A stretch of 56,222 bases of DNA. Origin: Sporosarcina sp. NCCP-2222 (GTDB lineage: Bacteria > Bacillota > Bacilli > Bacillales_A > Planococcaceae). Shown here piece by piece: positions 38,415 through 49,425 of the stretch. The position numbers and the translations under genes were made by a program. The first letter of the stretch is position 1. Every line of letters begins with the position of its first letter. The stretch is from contig NZ_BQYK01000001.1 of NCBI RefSeq assembly GCF_023168145.1, forward strand, positions 314,306-370,527. The letters are read 5' to 3'. The notes under the pieces were generated by a model that saw nothing but the letters and a program-made list of their open reading frames with translations, had not been told where the DNA came from and ran no database searches.

Positions 38415-38640
38415 ATAAAAAAACCCCTATCGCCAAAAAGGACGAAGGAGTTATATTCGCGGTACCACCTTTATTCGTGCAAACTAACGTCTGCACCTCA
38501 ACATCTTATAACGGCTTCTAACCGGCTTCCGCTACTTCAAAGTTCACGGAAACTGCTCCCGGGTGACTTTCAACAAAACCATTCATAAGCTCTTTCACCA
38601 GGCGAGCCCTCTCTAAAATGAACCGTCATGTGTACTATCC
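38415..38640 (-). ncRNA. T-box riboswitch, valine-specific (GUC specifier)
   Basis: The minus strand carries the T-box core AAAGGTGGTACCGCG (38472-38458), which pairs with the CCA end of uncharged tRNA. Downstream is a terminator stem with ACTCCTTCG and CGATAGGGGT followed by TTTTTTT (about 38452-38415). Upstream is Stem I with the AGAGAGGGC start and the specifier loop segment GAAAGTCACC, in which GTC (38567-38565) is a valine codon. This fits the valS gene just downstream. Uncharged tRNA-Val would stabilise the antiterminator and turn valS on. Confidence 0.93.
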
Positions 38641-38670
38641 CGTTCCACGCATCAATATGCAATTGACCTT

Positions 38671-38700
38671 ATTGTACCGGAATGGAATAGGAAACGTCAA
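38671..38700 (-). promoter_or_regulatory. SigA-type promoter of the T-box/valS transcript
   Basis: On the minus strand TTGACG (38700-38695) and TACAAT (38676-38671) are 18 bases apart. This places the transcription start near 38664, just before the T-box Stem I. Confidence 0.8.
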
Positions 38701-38724
38701 CCACTTTACGAAAGGAAGATTGTG

Positions 38725-38916
38725 ATGAGAAGAGGGTATAATCCTTATTTATTGCCACCATGGCTGCGGAAAACACGTTTTTATTGTAAGGGTATTATTA
38801 TACCAATATGCTGCTTTCAATTGATCCGTGTATTAGTCGTACCGACAACCGGCGACTTTCTCCTGCTCTGTCTGTTATGCGGAATCGCGTTTCTGTTATA
38901 CAAAAACATCATTTGA
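38725..38916 (+). CDS. Small membrane protein of unknown function, antisense to the spoVID end
   Basis: The 63-residue product starts MRRGYNPYLLPPWLRKTRF and has two hydrophobic segments (about 22-40 and 44-60). A good ribosome binding site (AAAGGAAG) lies 6 bases before the ATG at 38725. It runs divergently from the valS promoter and overlaps the 3' end of spoVID by 21 bases in the opposite direction. In B. subtilis the ysxE gene lies between spoVID and valS; here this small gene takes the place. No family recognised. Confidence 0.6.
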   Translation: MRRGYNPYLLPPWLRKTRFYCKGIIIPICCFQLIRVLVVPTTGDFLLLCLLCGIAFLLYKNII

Positions 38917-39801
38917 ACGGAAGGTCGTTGTGGTCCATTCATCTTGAAGACTCGCGATGTATGATAGCATGTCGTCTCCCCCAGTGAACGAACTGCTGTC
39001 ATACGTTGCGACGTGCGCTTCGAGAGCAGTCTGTTCTTCCTGACGCGGGGCCTTTTCTGTAACTGCCACTGCCACCTTCTCTTCCGGCTCTGCAGCCATC
39101 GCCTCGACCGTGTCTTCAGCTTTACTTTCTGCTAACGGCGCCGTTGCCTCTTCAACTATATCTTCCTTTTCAACAGCCGCCGATGCTACTGCGTTCTCCT
39201 CAACTTTTCCTTCGCTCACTTCAGCTTGAATGATTTGCTTGGATACCACTTGCTTTTCGGTTTTTGTCTCCGCATGAACAACAGCTTCTTCCTTTTGTGC
39301 AGCCGCTTTTTCCTTCTGCTCATCTGCAACAACCGGCTCCTTCTTTGCGACCTCATTTACCGCTGCTTCGGGTTCCTTTACCTTACCCTCCGCCAATTTA
39401 TTACTGTCTTCTCCATATACACAATCCACATCCCAAGTGATTTGAAGAACCCCTTCTTCATCGACGGTTGTCTTCACATCTTTCGCATGGACATGCATTG
39501 GATGGCCTACTTCCGGCGGTAGATCGATGTTTAGCGGCACCGCATACTCAAAATATCCTTGCATGCCTTCCAGTTCTACATCATCAATAAATACTGCCGA
39601 ATCGGGAAGTCCTTCGCGACGTTCCCCTTCTAGAAAATTGATTTTCGCAGCGATATGGTAGATGCCCGTCAACCTCACAGCGTCATCCGTTCTCTTTTCA
39701 GTAAAACCGGCCTTCACTTTCACCGACTGGGCATCTTGAGGAACGCCGATATGTCCCGGGAAATAAAATGATTCTTCCATCTTCCATTGTAAATTCCTCA
39801 A
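38896..39801 (-). CDS. spoVID: Spore coat encasement protein SpoVID (no C-terminal LysM)
   Basis: SpoVID organises encasement of the spore by the coat and binds SafA and SpoIVA. The 301-residue product has the N-terminal SpoVID domain (about 1-160, beginning MRNLQWKMEESFYFPGH; FEYAVPLNIDLPP and WDVDCVYGED are typical), then a long Glu/Ala/Val/Lys-rich linker and a short end (LSYIASLQDEW). The LysM found at the C terminus of the 575-residue B. subtilis protein is not seen. TTG at 39801 behind GGGAGGG. It lies downstream of hemL as in B. subtilis. Confidence 0.88.
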   Translation of the reverse strand: MRNLQWKMEESFYFPGHIGVPQDAQSVKVKAGFTEKRTDDAVRLTGIYHIAAKINFLEGERREGLPDSAVFIDDVELEGMQGYFEYAVPLNIDLPPEVGHPMHVHAKDVKTTVDEEGVLQITWDVDCVYGEDSNKLAEGKVKEPEAAVNEVAKKEPVVADEQKEKAAAQKEEAVVHAETKTEKQVVSKQIIQAEVSEGKVEENAVASAAVEKEDIVEEATAPLAESKAEDTVEAMAAEPEEKVAVAVTEKAPRQEEQTALEAHVATYDSSSFTGGDDMLSYIASLQDEWTTTTFRSNDVFV

Positions 39802-39881
39802 CGAATTCCCTCCCTTGCTTCTTCTCATTTGCCATCATATGCATGGAAGCCTTGGAGTAGACTGCTTAGGCAGGAATTCAA

Positions 39882-39921
39882 TAAAAAAACACTATGATTC
39901 GTAAATAACCGAATCATAGTG
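39882..39921 (-). terminator. Terminator after the heme operon
   Basis: CACTATGATTCG (39890-39901) pairs perfectly with CGAATCATAGTG (39910-39921) around an eight-base loop. On the minus strand TTTTTTTATT follows. It lies 14 bases past the hemL stop. Confidence 0.92.
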
Positions 39922-39934
39922 CAAAAATTTATTG

Positions 39935-41227
39935 TCATTTTGATAACTTCTCAAACACTGTATGGAACGCCTTCACCGTCTGTTCAATATGCTCTTCCGT
40001 ATGTGCCGTGGATAGGAACATACCTTCGAATTGGGATGGCGGCAAGAAGATTCCTTCTTCGGCCATCAAACGGAAATACTCCGCGAAGAGACTCAAATCC
40101 GACGTTTTCGCTTTATCGTAATTAATGACGTCTTCGTTCGTAAAGAAGAATCCGATCATCGAACCTGCACGGTTGACTGTGTGCGGTATATCATATTTCG
40201 TAGCCGCTTCACGGAAACCAGCTTCTAACTGATCGCCAAGCTTCATGAAGTGTTCATACGAAGCAGGTGTCAGCTTTTTCAATGTCTCAATACCAGCTGT
40301 CATGGCAAGTGGATTTCCGGATAATGTACCAGCTTGATATACAGTTCCTGCTGGCGCGATATGCTCCATGATTTCCCGTTTACCGCCATAAGCACCGACA
40401 GGAAGCCCGCCTCCGATTACTTTTCCTAGGCAAGTCAAATCTGGCGTGATGCCAAAATAGCCTTGCGCACAGTTGTAACCGACGCGGAAGCCAGTCATGA
40501 CTTCATCAAAGATCAACAGCGTGCCATTTTTCTCGGTCAATTCACGCAAACCTTCCAAGAAGCCAGGCTGTGGAGGAACGACCCCCATATTGCCGGCAAC
40601 CGGTTCCACAATGATACCAGCGAGATCATCCCCGAATTGTTCAAAGACCGCTTTTACACTTTCCAAGTCGTTGTAGGCAACGGTAATTGTATTTTTTGCG
40701 ATGCCTTCTGGAACACCGGGGCTATCCGGCAAGCCAAGTGTAGCGACACCAGAACCCGCTTTAATGAGCAAGGAATCCCCATGGCCGTGATAACAGCCTT
40801 CAAATTTCAGGATTTTATTCCGGCCTGTGTACCCGCGCGCCAGTCTTAACGCACTCATTGTCGCTTCCGTACCGGATGAAACCATGCGGACCATTTCAAT
40901 AGATGGCACTCGGTCGATTACAATTTTCGCAAGTTCATTCTCAAGCAAAGTCGGAGCACCGAAGCTTGTCCCCGTTTCCGCGACTCGCTTGATTCCTTCG
41001 ACTACATCTGGATCAGTATGTCCTAGGATAAGCGGGCCCCATGAAAGGACATAGTCGATATATTCGTTGCCATCGATATCTTTAATGACGGCACCTTTCC
41101 CGCTTTCCATGAAAATCGGATCCATATTGACTGACTTGAATGCACGTACCGGGGAGTTTACCCCGCCTGGCAATAAGTTAACCGCTTCGGCAAATGCCTC
41201 TCTGGATTTTTCATATTGTCTGCTCAC
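39935..41227 (-). CDS. hemL: Glutamate-1-semialdehyde 2,1-aminomutase HemL
   Basis: HemL converts glutamate 1-semialdehyde to 5-aminolevulinate in the C5 heme pathway. The 430-residue PLP enzyme shows the class III aminotransferase core: [13 protein letters not shown], the Schiff-base lysine in [17 protein letters not shown], and [13 protein letters not shown]. It starts right at the hemB stop and ends the hemAXCDBL operon. Confidence 0.97.
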   Translation of the reverse strand: MSRQYEKSREAFAEAVNLLPGGVNSPVRAFKSVNMDPIFMESGKGAVIKDIDGNEYIDYVLSWGPLILGHTDPDVVEGIKRVAETGTSFGAPTLLENELAKIVIDRVPSIEMVRMVSSGTEATMSALRLARGYTGRNKILKFEGCYHGHGDSLLIKAGSGVATLGLPDSPGVPEGIAKNTITVAYNDLESVKAVFEQFGDDLAGIIVEPVAGNMGVVPPQPGFLEGLRELTEKNGTLLIFDEVMTGFRVGYNCAQGYFGITPDLTCLGKVIGGGLPVGAYGGKREIMEHIAPAGTVYQAGTLSGNPLAMTAGIETLKKLTPASYEHFMKLGDQLEAGFREAATKYDIPHTVNRAGSMIGFFFTNEDVINYDKAKTSDLSLFAEYFRLMAEEGIFLPPSQFEGMFLSTAHTEEHIEQTVKAFHTVFEKLSK

Positions 41228-42208
41228 TCAATTCTCCTCCAACCAGCGCGCCGCGTCTTTGGCATGGTATGTCATGATAATATCCGCTCCAGCACGCTTC
41301 ATACTTGTCAATGTTTCAAGAACGATTTGCTTTTCGTCAATCCATCCGTTTTGTGCAGCTGCTTTGACCATTGCATACTCACCGCTTACATTGTAGGCAA
41401 CAACCGGCAAGAGGACATTATTTTTCACATCGCGGATAATATCCATATAGGATAACGCCGGCTTTACAATAAGGAAGTCTGCGCCTTCCATCACATCCGA
41501 CTCTGCTTCCCGCAAAGCTTCCATCCGGTTCGCATAATCCATTTGGTACGTCTTGCGGTCGCCAAATTGTGGTGCGGATTCCGCAGCATCCCGGAATGGA
41601 CCGTAATAAGCGGAAGCATATTTCACCGCATAGGACATGATCGGAATATCTTCGAAGCCTGCTTCGTCCAAGCCTTTTCGGATTGCTGCAACAAACCCGT
41701 CCATCATGTTCGATGGTGCGATAATATCGGCTCCAGCCTTCGCTTGGCTTACTGCTGTCTTCGCAAGAAGATCCAGTGAAGGATCGTTCAGCACTTTCTC
41801 TCCTTCAATGACACCGCAATGTCCATGGTCTGTATATTCGCACAAGCAAGTATCCGCAACGACAATCAATTCAGGGTGACGTTCTTTTACGAAGCGAGTC
41901 GCTTTCTGGACGATTCCATGATCGTGATATGCTCCGGATCCGACTGCATCTTTTTCAGCTGGGATACCAAATAAGATAATCGAAGGGATGCCGAGCGAGA
42001 CCACTTCATCCACTTCTGCGGCCAGCTGATCCAATGAAAACTGGTAAACGCCAGGCATAGAGGAAATCGGCTTTTTAATGCCTTCCCCTTCCGCTACGAA
42101 AATTGGATAAATGAAGTCTTCTTTTTTCAAGCTTGTTTCCCGCACCATTGAACGGAGTCCCGCCGAGTTACGCAGCCGGCGGTTTCTTCTGAATTGCAAG
42201 TTGGTCAT
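41228..42208 (-). CDS. hemB: Delta-aminolevulinic acid dehydratase HemB
   Basis: HemB condenses two 5-aminolevulinate molecules to porphobilinogen. The 326 residues contain the zinc cysteines in [17 protein letters not shown], the two Schiff-base lysines ([17 protein letters not shown] and [10 protein letters not shown]) and [15 protein letters not shown] near the start. It overlaps the hemD stop by four bases (ATGA). The Cys pattern marks it as zinc-dependent. Confidence 0.97.
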   Translation of the reverse strand: MTNLQFRRNRRLRNSAGLRSMVRETSLKKEDFIYPIFVAEGEGIKKPISSMPGVYQFSLDQLAAEVDEVVSLGIPSIILFGIPAEKDAVGSGAYHDHGIVQKATRFVKERHPELIVVADTCLCEYTDHGHCGVIEGEKVLNDPSLDLLAKTAVSQAKAGADIIAPSNMMDGFVAAIRKGLDEAGFEDIPIMSYAVKYASAYYGPFRDAAESAPQFGDRKTYQMDYANRMEALREAESDVMEGADFLIVKPALSYMDIIRDVKNNVLLPVVAYNVSGEYAMVKAAAQNGWIDEKQIVLETLTSMKRAGADIIMTYHAKDAARWLEEN

Positions 42209-42969
42209 CTTTGCTCATCCTTTCGTCTCGCCAAAGCGTTGACGAGTTCCATTAATGTATAAATTTCGGGAGTGGCATGGACAGAGGCTCCTTCATCGAG
42301 AAGTGCCTGCTCTGTCACATGTCCAATTGCACCGATTGTAAAACCTTCCCATCCGACAGTTGGCGCTATATTTTCTGCAAACACACGGACAGCAGAAGGA
42401 CTGGCGAACAGAACGGAGACGGATGTACCCGTTCGAATCAACCGGATAATGGTCTCAACCGATTCGATGGCATTCTCTGTGCGATAGACCGTCCATTCCT
42501 TTACTGCAAAAGGCAGTTCCTCACGTATTAAGGAACCTGCCAAAGACCCCCGAAGAAACAGAACTTTCATTTGCCTGTCTCCCGAGGGGCGAAATTGCTG
42601 GACAAACGTGTCCGCACTAAAAACGGTGGGAATGAAACCGACTGTAAAACCTAACCGTTCGAGTGCAGCCGCAGTCTGTGTCCCAACTGCAGCAATATTG
42701 ATGATAAACTGGTCAGCTGATAAATGAAAACGTTCCATTTTTGCATGGAACGCCCGGACAGCAGATTGACTTGTGAAAATGAGCCAATCGAATTGATTGC
42801 ACTCCCGCATCCGGCTTTCATCTGTTGCCTCTACAATTTCTTCCACCCGAATGAGCGGCGCCGCAATAGGATGTCCTCCATATCGCTTGACCATATCAAA
42901 AACTTCGGGTGATTTCTTTGTTCCGGTGAAGATGACGTTTTCTCCAGCAAGCGGTTTGCCGTCAGTCAT
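42205..42969 (-). CDS. hemD: Uroporphyrinogen III synthase HemD
   Basis: HemD closes hydroxymethylbilane into uroporphyrinogen III with inversion of ring D. The 254 residues form two Rossmann-like lobes; the family is poorly conserved, but [13 protein letters not shown] and [13 protein letters not shown] are typical. It overlaps hemC (start 42969, hemC stop 42962) and hemB, so all three are translationally coupled. Confidence 0.93.
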   Translation of the reverse strand: MTDGKPLAGENVIFTGTKKSPEVFDMVKRYGGHPIAAPLIRVEEIVEATDESRMRECNQFDWLIFTSQSAVRAFHAKMERFHLSADQFIINIAAVGTQTAAALERLGFTVGFIPTVFSADTFVQQFRPSGDRQMKVLFLRGSLAGSLIREELPFAVKEWTVYRTENAIESVETIIRLIRTGTSVSVLFASPSAVRVFAENIAPTVGWEGFTIGAIGHVTEQALLDEGASVHATPEIYTLMELVNALARRKDEQR

Positions 42970-43891
42970 TCATTTCCGCCTTCACTTTCTCAATAACAGC
43001 AGCGGCCCCTTCTTCTTTCAGTTTGGCAGCTACCGCTTTTCCTACTTCTACAGCACTATCGCCGCTAATCGTCTCTTTGAAGATCTCCTTCGCGTCTGGA
43101 GATGCGATAAAACCAGTCAACTTCACTTCATTGCCATCCAGTTTTGCAAAACCGGCAATCGGCACTTGGCAGGAACCATCCATTTCACTGAGGAATGTAC
43201 GCTCAGCCTCTACTTCTTTCCATGTTTTATCATCGGTCAGTTTCGATAGCTCTGCAAGAAGCTCATCATCATCACTTCGGCATTCGATCGCAAGTGCTCC
43301 TTGTCCGACCGCCGGGATGCAATCCTCCAGTGCCATGTACTCCGTCACAACTTCATCATTCCAGCCCATTCGCTTCAAGCCTGCCGCCGCCAATAGGATC
43401 GCATCATATTCGCCGTCCTGCATCTTTTTCAGGCGCGTATCAATATTTCCGCGAATCCACTTGATCTCAATATCTGGTCGCATTAATAGCAACTGGGAGC
43501 TTCGACGCAAGCTCGACGTTCCGACAACCGCTCCAGCCGGCAGGTCCATAAACTTGACATGGCCTTTTGAAATATATGCGTCACGCGCATCTTCACGAGG
43601 CGGGATGCAGCCGATCGTGAGTCCTTCAGGCAGAACCGCCGGCATATCCTTCATACTATGTACCGCAAAATCAATTTCCTTGTTATACAAGGCTTGCTCG
43701 ATCTCTTTGACAAACAGTCCTTTTCCGCCAACTTTGGAAAGCATAACGTCAAGGATCTGATCGCCTTTCGTAACAATTTCCTTCACTTCAAATTCAAAGG
43801 GCGCCCCCGCTGCTTTCAACTGTTCAATAAACCAGTTTGTCTGCGTCAATGCGAGCTTGCTTCTTCTGGAACCTACGATGATTTTTCTCAA
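42962..43891 (-). CDS. hemC: Porphobilinogen deaminase HemC
   Basis: HemC polymerises four porphobilinogens to hydroxymethylbilane. The 309 residues show [13 protein letters not shown] at the start, the basic substrate loop ([12 protein letters not shown]) and Cys241 in GSCQVPIAG, which holds the dipyrromethane cofactor. The start chosen is the TTG at 43891 behind AAAGGAATG; the longer frame to 43951 overlaps hemX and adds unrelated residues. Confidence 0.96.
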   Translation of the reverse strand: MRKIIVGSRRSKLALTQTNWFIEQLKAAGAPFEFEVKEIVTKGDQILDVMLSKVGGKGLFVKEIEQALYNKEIDFAVHSMKDMPAVLPEGLTIGCIPPREDARDAYISKGHVKFMDLPAGAVVGTSSLRRSSQLLLMRPDIEIKWIRGNIDTRLKKMQDGEYDAILLAAAGLKRMGWNDEVVTEYMALEDCIPAVGQGALAIECRSDDDELLAELSKLTDDKTWKEVEAERTFLSEMDGSCQVPIAGFAKLDGNEVKLTGFIASPDAKEIFKETISGDSAVEVGKAVAAKLKEEGAAAVIEKVKAEMND

Positions 43892-43941
43892 TGAAACACA
43901 TTCCTTTCCATAGAAAGCCCAATCCGTCTTCCTGACTGAAG

Positions 43942-44772
43942 CTAAATCCAAAAATGAAATTGTGATAGTTTACTGCCTAAGAAAAAATTGATGATGACGA
44001 AAAGAAAAGCGAAGACGTTCGCCCATGCAAAATCGTTCGCTGTCAGTTTTCCACTCTTTTGCAAAAATAATACCAAACTATAAAGCAAAATGAGAAAGAA
44101 TGAGCCGATAATCTTTACATCGAAGAATGACCAATGATCGAGCGCCACTGTCGCCCATTGCATGCCTAAAATTAAACTGATCAGCAACAAAGGAATTCCC
44201 GTAAAAATAGCCGCTTTCATTCCAATTGCCGATTGATGAAGAGAAGGAAACCGGGCAAACTGCTTCGTCCATTTCTTCTTTTTCAGTACCTTATAAACTA
44301 GCAAATATAAAATGGCGAATACGAGGGATATGGCAAACGCTGCATACGAAAGAATTGCGAATGTTACATGGATAAAAAGCAATTCAGAAATGAGCGATTC
44401 ACCAATGGGAGACTGTTCAATCTGAAATGGCGCAAACGTGTAAATCGTCATAAAGATGAACCCGATCACATTCAGGAAAAATACCGCAAATCCAACTTTA
44501 TAGACGAGATGCAGAATGACGGACAGCGTTATGAGCAGCCACGAGAAAAAATAGATCCCTTCAAACAGGGAAAGGATCGGGAACCGTTTCGTTTCAATCA
44601 TATGGAAAATCAAATAACCGGTTTGCAAAACGTATACAAGCGAGAGTATCCAAAACGCACTGCGGTGAGCGACCGTATCTTTATTCAAATAATCAATGAA
44701 ATAAAATACGAGGCTCACCGCGTACAGGATGACTACAAGTTCATGGAACCTGGCCATGGTCATTTCAGCCAT
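43942..44772 (-). CDS. hemX: HemX membrane protein (CcsA-like)
   Basis: HemX is a polytopic membrane protein that lowers the level of HemA in B. subtilis. The 276-residue product, the same length as the B. subtilis protein, has about eight membrane segments and belongs to the CcsA/cytochrome c assembly superfamily. The ATG at 44772 ([12 protein letters not shown]) is chosen by family length; the binding site AAAGGCAG is rather far upstream. It lies between hemA and hemC. Confidence 0.9.
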   Translation of the reverse strand: MAEMTMARFHELVVILYAVSLVFYFIDYLNKDTVAHRSAFWILSLVYVLQTGYLIFHMIETKRFPILSLFEGIYFFSWLLITLSVILHLVYKVGFAVFFLNVIGFIFMTIYTFAPFQIEQSPIGESLISELLFIHVTFAILSYAAFAISLVFAILYLLVYKVLKKKKWTKQFARFPSLHQSAIGMKAAIFTGIPLLLISLILGMQWATVALDHWSFFDVKIIGSFFLILLYSLVLFLQKSGKLTANDFAWANVFAFLFVIINFFLGSKLSQFHFWI

Positions 44773-44859
44773 GATGCAATCTCTGCCTTTCAAACGATGA
44801 AAGAGCGGACGAAATCGGAAGCCCACCTTTAAACCAAAGTGTGCATCCGATTCTTCCGA

Positions 44860-46212
44860 TCAATATGACAATTCCGGAGCGCTGCCGATTTTCACCGGTT
44901 GAACGCTGTCTTTCGATTCCGTTTTTCCGGCTGGGCTTGCAGACTCCTTCTCGGCAATGCCGAAAATTTGTTGGAATAGCGCCAGCTTTTCCATCGCATC
45001 CGGATCGGTCGCCAACTCTTTCGCCTGTAGGATCGGTTCTTTTAATAATTGATTGACAATAGATTTTGTATGTTTGTTCAGGAGTTTCTTCTCCCGATCA
45101 GTCAAATTCGGCATTTTATTTTCAATGCTAGTCATCGCATCCGCTTGGATTTGGAGCGCTTTATTCCGCAATGTCGAAATGATTGGCACAACACCAAGTG
45201 TCGCCACCCATTCTTTAAACATGACGATTTCTTGCTCAATCATGATGCCGATTTCATCAGCAGCACGCTTACGCTCAGCAAGGTTCGCTTCCACGATGCC
45301 CTGCATATCATCTATGTCATATAAGAAGACGCTTGGAAGTTCGCCAATGCGAGGATCCAAGTCACGCGGCACTGCGATGTCGACCATAAACAAAGGTTTC
45401 CCTTTACGAAGCTTCTCCACCATTTGCATAAGTTCCAAGTCGATGACAAAATCCGTAGCACCTGTCGAGCTAATCAAAATATCAGCTTCCAGCAAAGTGC
45501 ATTGCAGCTCCTGCATTGATTTGGCGCTTCCGCCAAATTGTGCAGCAAGGTTTTCCGCTTTGGACAATGTCCGGTTGACGACAGTCACTTGGCCTACACC
45601 ATTACCATACAAGTTTTTGATGGCGAGCTCACCCATTTTGCCTGCCCCAAGGATGACGATATGCTTATCATTCAACGTACCAAAAATCTTTTTGCCCAGT
45701 TCTACGGCAGCATAGGAAACGGAAACGGCATTTTCACCAATTGCCGTTTCTGAATGAGCCCGTTTCGCAAGCGTAATCGCCTGCTTGAACAATTCATTAA
45801 AGATTGTTCCGGTCGTGCCGATTTCCTGCGCCAATAAAAAGCTGGAGCGGACTTGGCCTAAAATTTGTGTCTCTCCGAGCACCATCGAATCGATGCCTGC
45901 CGCCACACGCATCAAATGTTCATACGCTCCGTCATTTTCGAAAATGAGCAAGTGTGGTGACAACTCATCCATGGAGAGACCAAACCAATCCGCAAGGAAC
46001 CGTTTAACGTAGTAACGCCCTGTGTGCAGCTGATCCGCTACAGCGTAAATTTCCGTCCGGTTGCAAGTCGAAATGATAATATTCTCCAATATGCTTTTTT
46101 CTTGCTGCAATTGTCGCATCGCCTCAGGCAGCTCTGCTTCAACGAAAGAAACCTTCTCCCGTATTTCAACAGGCGCCGTACGGTGATTGACACCAACTAC
46201 GATTGTATGCAT
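44860..46212 (-). CDS. hemA: Glutamyl-tRNA reductase HemA
   Basis: HemA reduces glutamyl-tRNA to glutamate 1-semialdehyde, the first step of the C5 heme pathway. The 450 residues show the catalytic Cys50 in STCNRTEIY, the NADPH motif [11 protein letters not shown], and the C-terminal dimerisation helices. The ATG at 46212 ([14 protein letters not shown]) is chosen over an upstream ATG at 46245 because GAAGGACC lies just ahead and family members start there. It is the first gene of hemAXCDBL, with a candidate Per box about 120 bases upstream. Confidence 0.97.
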   Translation of the reverse strand: MHTIVVGVNHRTAPVEIREKVSFVEAELPEAMRQLQQEKSILENIIISTCNRTEIYAVADQLHTGRYYVKRFLADWFGLSMDELSPHLLIFENDGAYEHLMRVAAGIDSMVLGETQILGQVRSSFLLAQEIGTTGTIFNELFKQAITLAKRAHSETAIGENAVSVSYAAVELGKKIFGTLNDKHIVILGAGKMGELAIKNLYGNGVGQVTVVNRTLSKAENLAAQFGGSAKSMQELQCTLLEADILISSTGATDFVIDLELMQMVEKLRKGKPLFMVDIAVPRDLDPRIGELPSVFLYDIDDMQGIVEANLAERKRAADEIGIMIEQEIVMFKEWVATLGVVPIISTLRNKALQIQADAMTSIENKMPNLTDREKKLLNKHTKSIVNQLLKEPILQAKELATDPDAMEKLALFQQIFGIAEKESASPAGKTESKDSVQPVKIGSAPELSY

Positions 46213-46329
46213 TGGGTCCTTCACACCTCTCACGTTCTTATTCAACGGTACTTATTATAACATATTTATGTTGCAATGGCGGTTTGAATTGTGAACAAGC
46301 TATGAAATCAAACGGTTCATAAGCTGTTT

Positions 46330-46344
46330 TTATAATCATTATTA
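46330..46344. promoter_or_regulatory. Candidate Per box upstream of hemA
   Basis: TTATAATCATTATTA matches the PerR operator consensus TTATAATNATTATAA at 14 of 15 positions. It lies between the engB terminator and hemA, 118-132 bases before the hemA start. In B. subtilis hemAXCDBL is known to be repressed by PerR, which makes the site credible. Confidence 0.6.
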
Positions 46345-46348
46345 TATA

Positions 46349-46384
46349 ATAAACAAGTCCGGAACAGTTTTCCTGTCCGGACTT
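46349..46384 (-). terminator. Terminator after engB
   Basis: AAGTCCGG-A-ACAG (46355-46367) pairs with CTGTCCGGACTT (46373-46384), one bulged A and a short T-rich loop. On the minus strand TTGTTTATTAT follows. It lies about 25 bases past the engB stop. Confidence 0.8.
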
Positions 46385-46408
46385 TTCCATGGTTGGAAAA
46401 ATAACTTA

Positions 46409-46990
46409 CTACATTCTACTTTCAATTTCCCTCCAGGCTTCTTCCATGCCAATTCCTTTTTCAGAGGAGAAGACGATGAGCGGGTCTTCAGGGCGAAGGT
46501 TCAATGCATCTTTGATGACTTTTTTATGTTTCATCCATTTGCCTTTTGGAATTTTATCTGCCTTCGTTGCGATGATGATGGCCGGCAGATTGTAATGCAC
46601 GATAAAGTCATACATCAGCCGATCATCTTCTGAAGGCGCATGGCGCAAATCAACGATCTGGATGACGGCACGCAATTGTTCGCGGCCAGTCAAATATCGT
46701 TCGATCATTTTTCCCCAAGCTTCCCGTTCAGATTTGGATACTTTCGCATAGCCATACCCTGGCACGTCAACAAAAAATAGCTGTTCCTCAATTTTATAGA
46801 AGTTCAACGTTTGGGTCTTTCCCGGTTTGGAAGATGTCCGGGCTAAGCTTTTTCTTCCAATCATTTTATTAATAAATGAAGATTTACCGACATTTGAACG
46901 GCCAGCTAACGCAAATTCCGGATACCCATTATCCGGATATTGTTCTGGCTTAACAGCACTCATTATCATTTCCACATTATTGACTTTCAT
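46409..46990 (-). CDS. engB: Ribosome biogenesis GTPase EngB/YsxC
   Basis: EngB (YsxC) is a small essential GTPase for 50S subunit assembly. The 193 residues have G1 GRSNVGKSS (30-38), G2 in KTQTLNF, G3 DVPGYG, G4 TKADK and G5 FSSEKG. It overlaps the lonA stop by four bases (ATGA at 46987-46990), as in B. subtilis, and ends at a hairpin terminator. Confidence 0.97.
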   Translation of the reverse strand: MKVNNVEMIMSAVKPEQYPDNGYPEFALAGRSNVGKSSFINKMIGRKSLARTSSKPGKTQTLNFYKIEEQLFFVDVPGYGYAKVSKSEREAWGKMIERYLTGREQLRAVIQIVDLRHAPSEDDRLMYDFIVHYNLPAIIIATKADKIPKGKWMKHKKVIKDALNLRPEDPLIVFSSEKGIGMEEAWREIESRM

Positions 46991-49305
46991 TGCAATTTTG
47001 CCTCCAATGCGATGTCGAGTACTTCTTCCGCATCCGAAACGAGCTTGAACGTCAATTCTTTTCGCACACTTTCAGGAATATCTTCTATATCGCGTTCATT
47101 ATCCATTGGTAAAATGACGGTTGTCAATCCAGCGCGATGGGCACCTAAAGTCTTCTCTTTTACTCCGCCAATCGGCAACACACGGCCGCGCAGTGTGATT
47201 TCACCCGTCATCCCGACTTCCCGCCGGACAGGACGCTTCGTCAAGGCAGATACTAAAGCAGTGGCAATTGCAATGCCCGCTGAAGGTCCGTCCTTCGGCA
47301 CCGCACCTTCCGGAACGTGGATATGGATATCTTGCGTTTCGTGGAATGCCTCGACTATGTTGAATTCTTCTGCCTTTGACCGGACATAGGACATCGCGGT
47401 CTGTGCTGATTCTTTCATGACATCGCCCAATTTACCTGTCAGTAGTAACCTACCTTTTCCGGGTGACAATGAAACCTCGATTTGCAACGTATCCCCGCCG
47501 ACTGTCGTATAGGCAAGACCTGTCGCAACACCGACTTGATTGACTTCCTCTGCTTTACCGTGCTTAAATTTTTTCTTTCCTAACAATAATTCGACCGTCT
47601 TCGGATTAACAGTAATACTTTTCCGTTCTCCTGTAACGATCATCTTGGCAGCCTTGCGGCAAATCCGCGCAATCTCCCTCTCCAAATTCCGGACGCCGGC
47701 TTCCCTTGTATAATGGCGGACGATGTCCAAAATTGCTTCATCAGAAAAACGCACTTGGGATTTAATCAGGCCATGTTCTTTCAGCTGCCTTGGAATCAAA
47801 TGATTTTTAGCAATCGACTGTTTCTCAAGCTCTGTATAGCCGGCAATTGAAATAATCTCCATCCGGTCGCGCAGTGGTCCCGGAATTGAGCTAAGATCGT
47901 TAGATGTAGCAATGAACAAGACATTCGATAGGTCATACGGCTCTTCAATGTAATGGTCGCTGAAGGTGCTGTTCTGTTCCGGATCCAGCACTTCCAACAT
48001 CGCGGACGAAGGATCTCCCCGGAAGTCATTCGACATTTTATCAATTTCATCCAAAAGGAAAACAGGATTAATCGTTCCCGCTTTTTTCATCCCTTGAATG
48101 ATACGGCCAGGCATTGCCCCGACATACGTACGTCGATGTCCCCTGATTTCGGATTCATCGCGCACTCCGCCAAGTGAAATACGGACAAATTTCCTGCCGA
48201 GTGATTCTGCGATTGAACGTGCCAAGGAAGTCTTTCCGACACCCGGTGGTCCATCAAGACAGAGAATAGGTCCGCGAAGCGAATTCGTCATTTGGCGGAC
48301 AGCCAAATATTCCAAAATACGCTCCTTCACTTTTTCCAAACCTTCGTGATCACGATTCAATATCTCTTCTGACCGGTTAATATCGAGCTGGTCTTTCGAT
48401 GCATTTGACCATGGCAATGTAACGAGCCATTCGACATAGTTCCGGATTACACCGCTTTCCGCAGCTGCAGATGGCAGCTTCTCATAGCGATCGAGTTCAC
48501 GCAATGCTGCTTCTTTTGCGCCTTCCGGCATGGCAGCTCCTTCAATACGCTCCTTCAGTTCTGCGATTTCAAGCCCTTTTCCATCCTTATCGCCCAATTC
48601 CGTCTGGATGGCCTTCATTTGCTCACGCAAATAAAATTCCTTTTGCGTGCGTTCCATCGCTTCCCTGACCCGCTCGTTGATCTTTTTCTCTAAGTTCATA
48701 ACTTCCTGCTCATTATGCAGCTTGCTGATCATCCACTCGAGGCGTTCTTTCACGTCCAGCATTTCAAGGATTTCCTGCTTCGAAGTAATATTAATCGGCA
48801 TATGCGAAGCGAGCGTATCAGCTAGACGTCCTGGTTCTTCAATCTGTTCAAACGTCGCCAATGTTTCTTTTGATACACGTTTGGATATTTTGGCAAATTT
48901 CTTAAAATAGGAAAGAAGCGTTCGCATGAGTGCTACACTCTCCGCATCTTTCACTTGCACGTCAGGAATACTTTCCACGTCCACTACAGGATATAGATCT
49001 GCTTCCCGATAGTTCGACCACGCTGCCCGTTCCATTCCTTCAATCAACACACGATGCGTACCATTCGGCAATTGGGTCAATGATTTTACAGTGGCCAATG
49101 TGCCAATTTGATAAATATCTTCTGCCTCTGGATTTTCCATTGTAATATCGCGCTGGGTCACAAGGAAAATGAGATTTTCTTGGGCAATGGCATGTTCGAT
49201 CGCAAAAACGGAGCGCTCTCTCCCGACGTCAATATGTAAAATCATCGACGGATATACCAACATCCCGCGAAGTGGCAATAAAGGTATGTTCGTTTTCAAT
49301 GGCAT
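46987..49305 (-). CDS. lonA: ATP-dependent protease LonA
   Basis: Lon degrades misfolded and regulatory proteins. The 772 residues contain the N-terminal substrate-binding domain (1-200), a coiled coil, the AAA+ module with Walker [10 protein letters not shown] and Walker [11 protein letters not shown], and the C-terminal protease domain with the Ser in KDGPSAGIA and Lys in [14 protein letters not shown]. The ATG at 49305 follows GGAGGTG. The lonB gene found between lonA and clpX in B. subtilis is absent. Confidence 0.98.
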   Translation of the reverse strand: MPLKTNIPLLPLRGMLVYPSMILHIDVGRERSVFAIEHAIAQENLIFLVTQRDITMENPEAEDIYQIGTLATVKSLTQLPNGTHRVLIEGMERAAWSNYREADLYPVVDVESIPDVQVKDAESVALMRTLLSYFKKFAKISKRVSKETLATFEQIEEPGRLADTLASHMPINITSKQEILEMLDVKERLEWMISKLHNEQEVMNLEKKINERVREAMERTQKEFYLREQMKAIQTELGDKDGKGLEIAELKERIEGAAMPEGAKEAALRELDRYEKLPSAAAESGVIRNYVEWLVTLPWSNASKDQLDINRSEEILNRDHEGLEKVKERILEYLAVRQMTNSLRGPILCLDGPPGVGKTSLARSIAESLGRKFVRISLGGVRDESEIRGHRRTYVGAMPGRIIQGMKKAGTINPVFLLDEIDKMSNDFRGDPSSAMLEVLDPEQNSTFSDHYIEEPYDLSNVLFIATSNDLSSIPGPLRDRMEIISIAGYTELEKQSIAKNHLIPRQLKEHGLIKSQVRFSDEAILDIVRHYTREAGVRNLEREIARICRKAAKMIVTGERKSITVNPKTVELLLGKKKFKHGKAEEVNQVGVATGLAYTTVGGDTLQIEVSLSPGKGRLLLTGKLGDVMKESAQTAMSYVRSKAEEFNIVEAFHETQDIHIHVPEGAVPKDGPSAGIAIATALVSALTKRPVRREVGMTGEITLRGRVLPIGGVKEKTLGAHRAGLTTVILPMDNERDIEDIPESVRKELTFKLVSDAEEVLDIALEAKLQ

Positions 49306-49425
49306 ACGGAAGTCACCTCCATAAGTTATGTATGTCCAACTTCAATGAATCCTATAAGGTGGAAAAAGCCGACAACCGACGAGCGAGTGAATCGCATCTT
49401 CGGAGTCAGCTATTTCCTCCATGCA

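Noticed and set aside
43023..43760. 245-codon plus-strand frame inside hemC
   Set aside because: It lies fully antisense to a well-supported hemC, has a Ser/Pro-rich random composition and no binding site.
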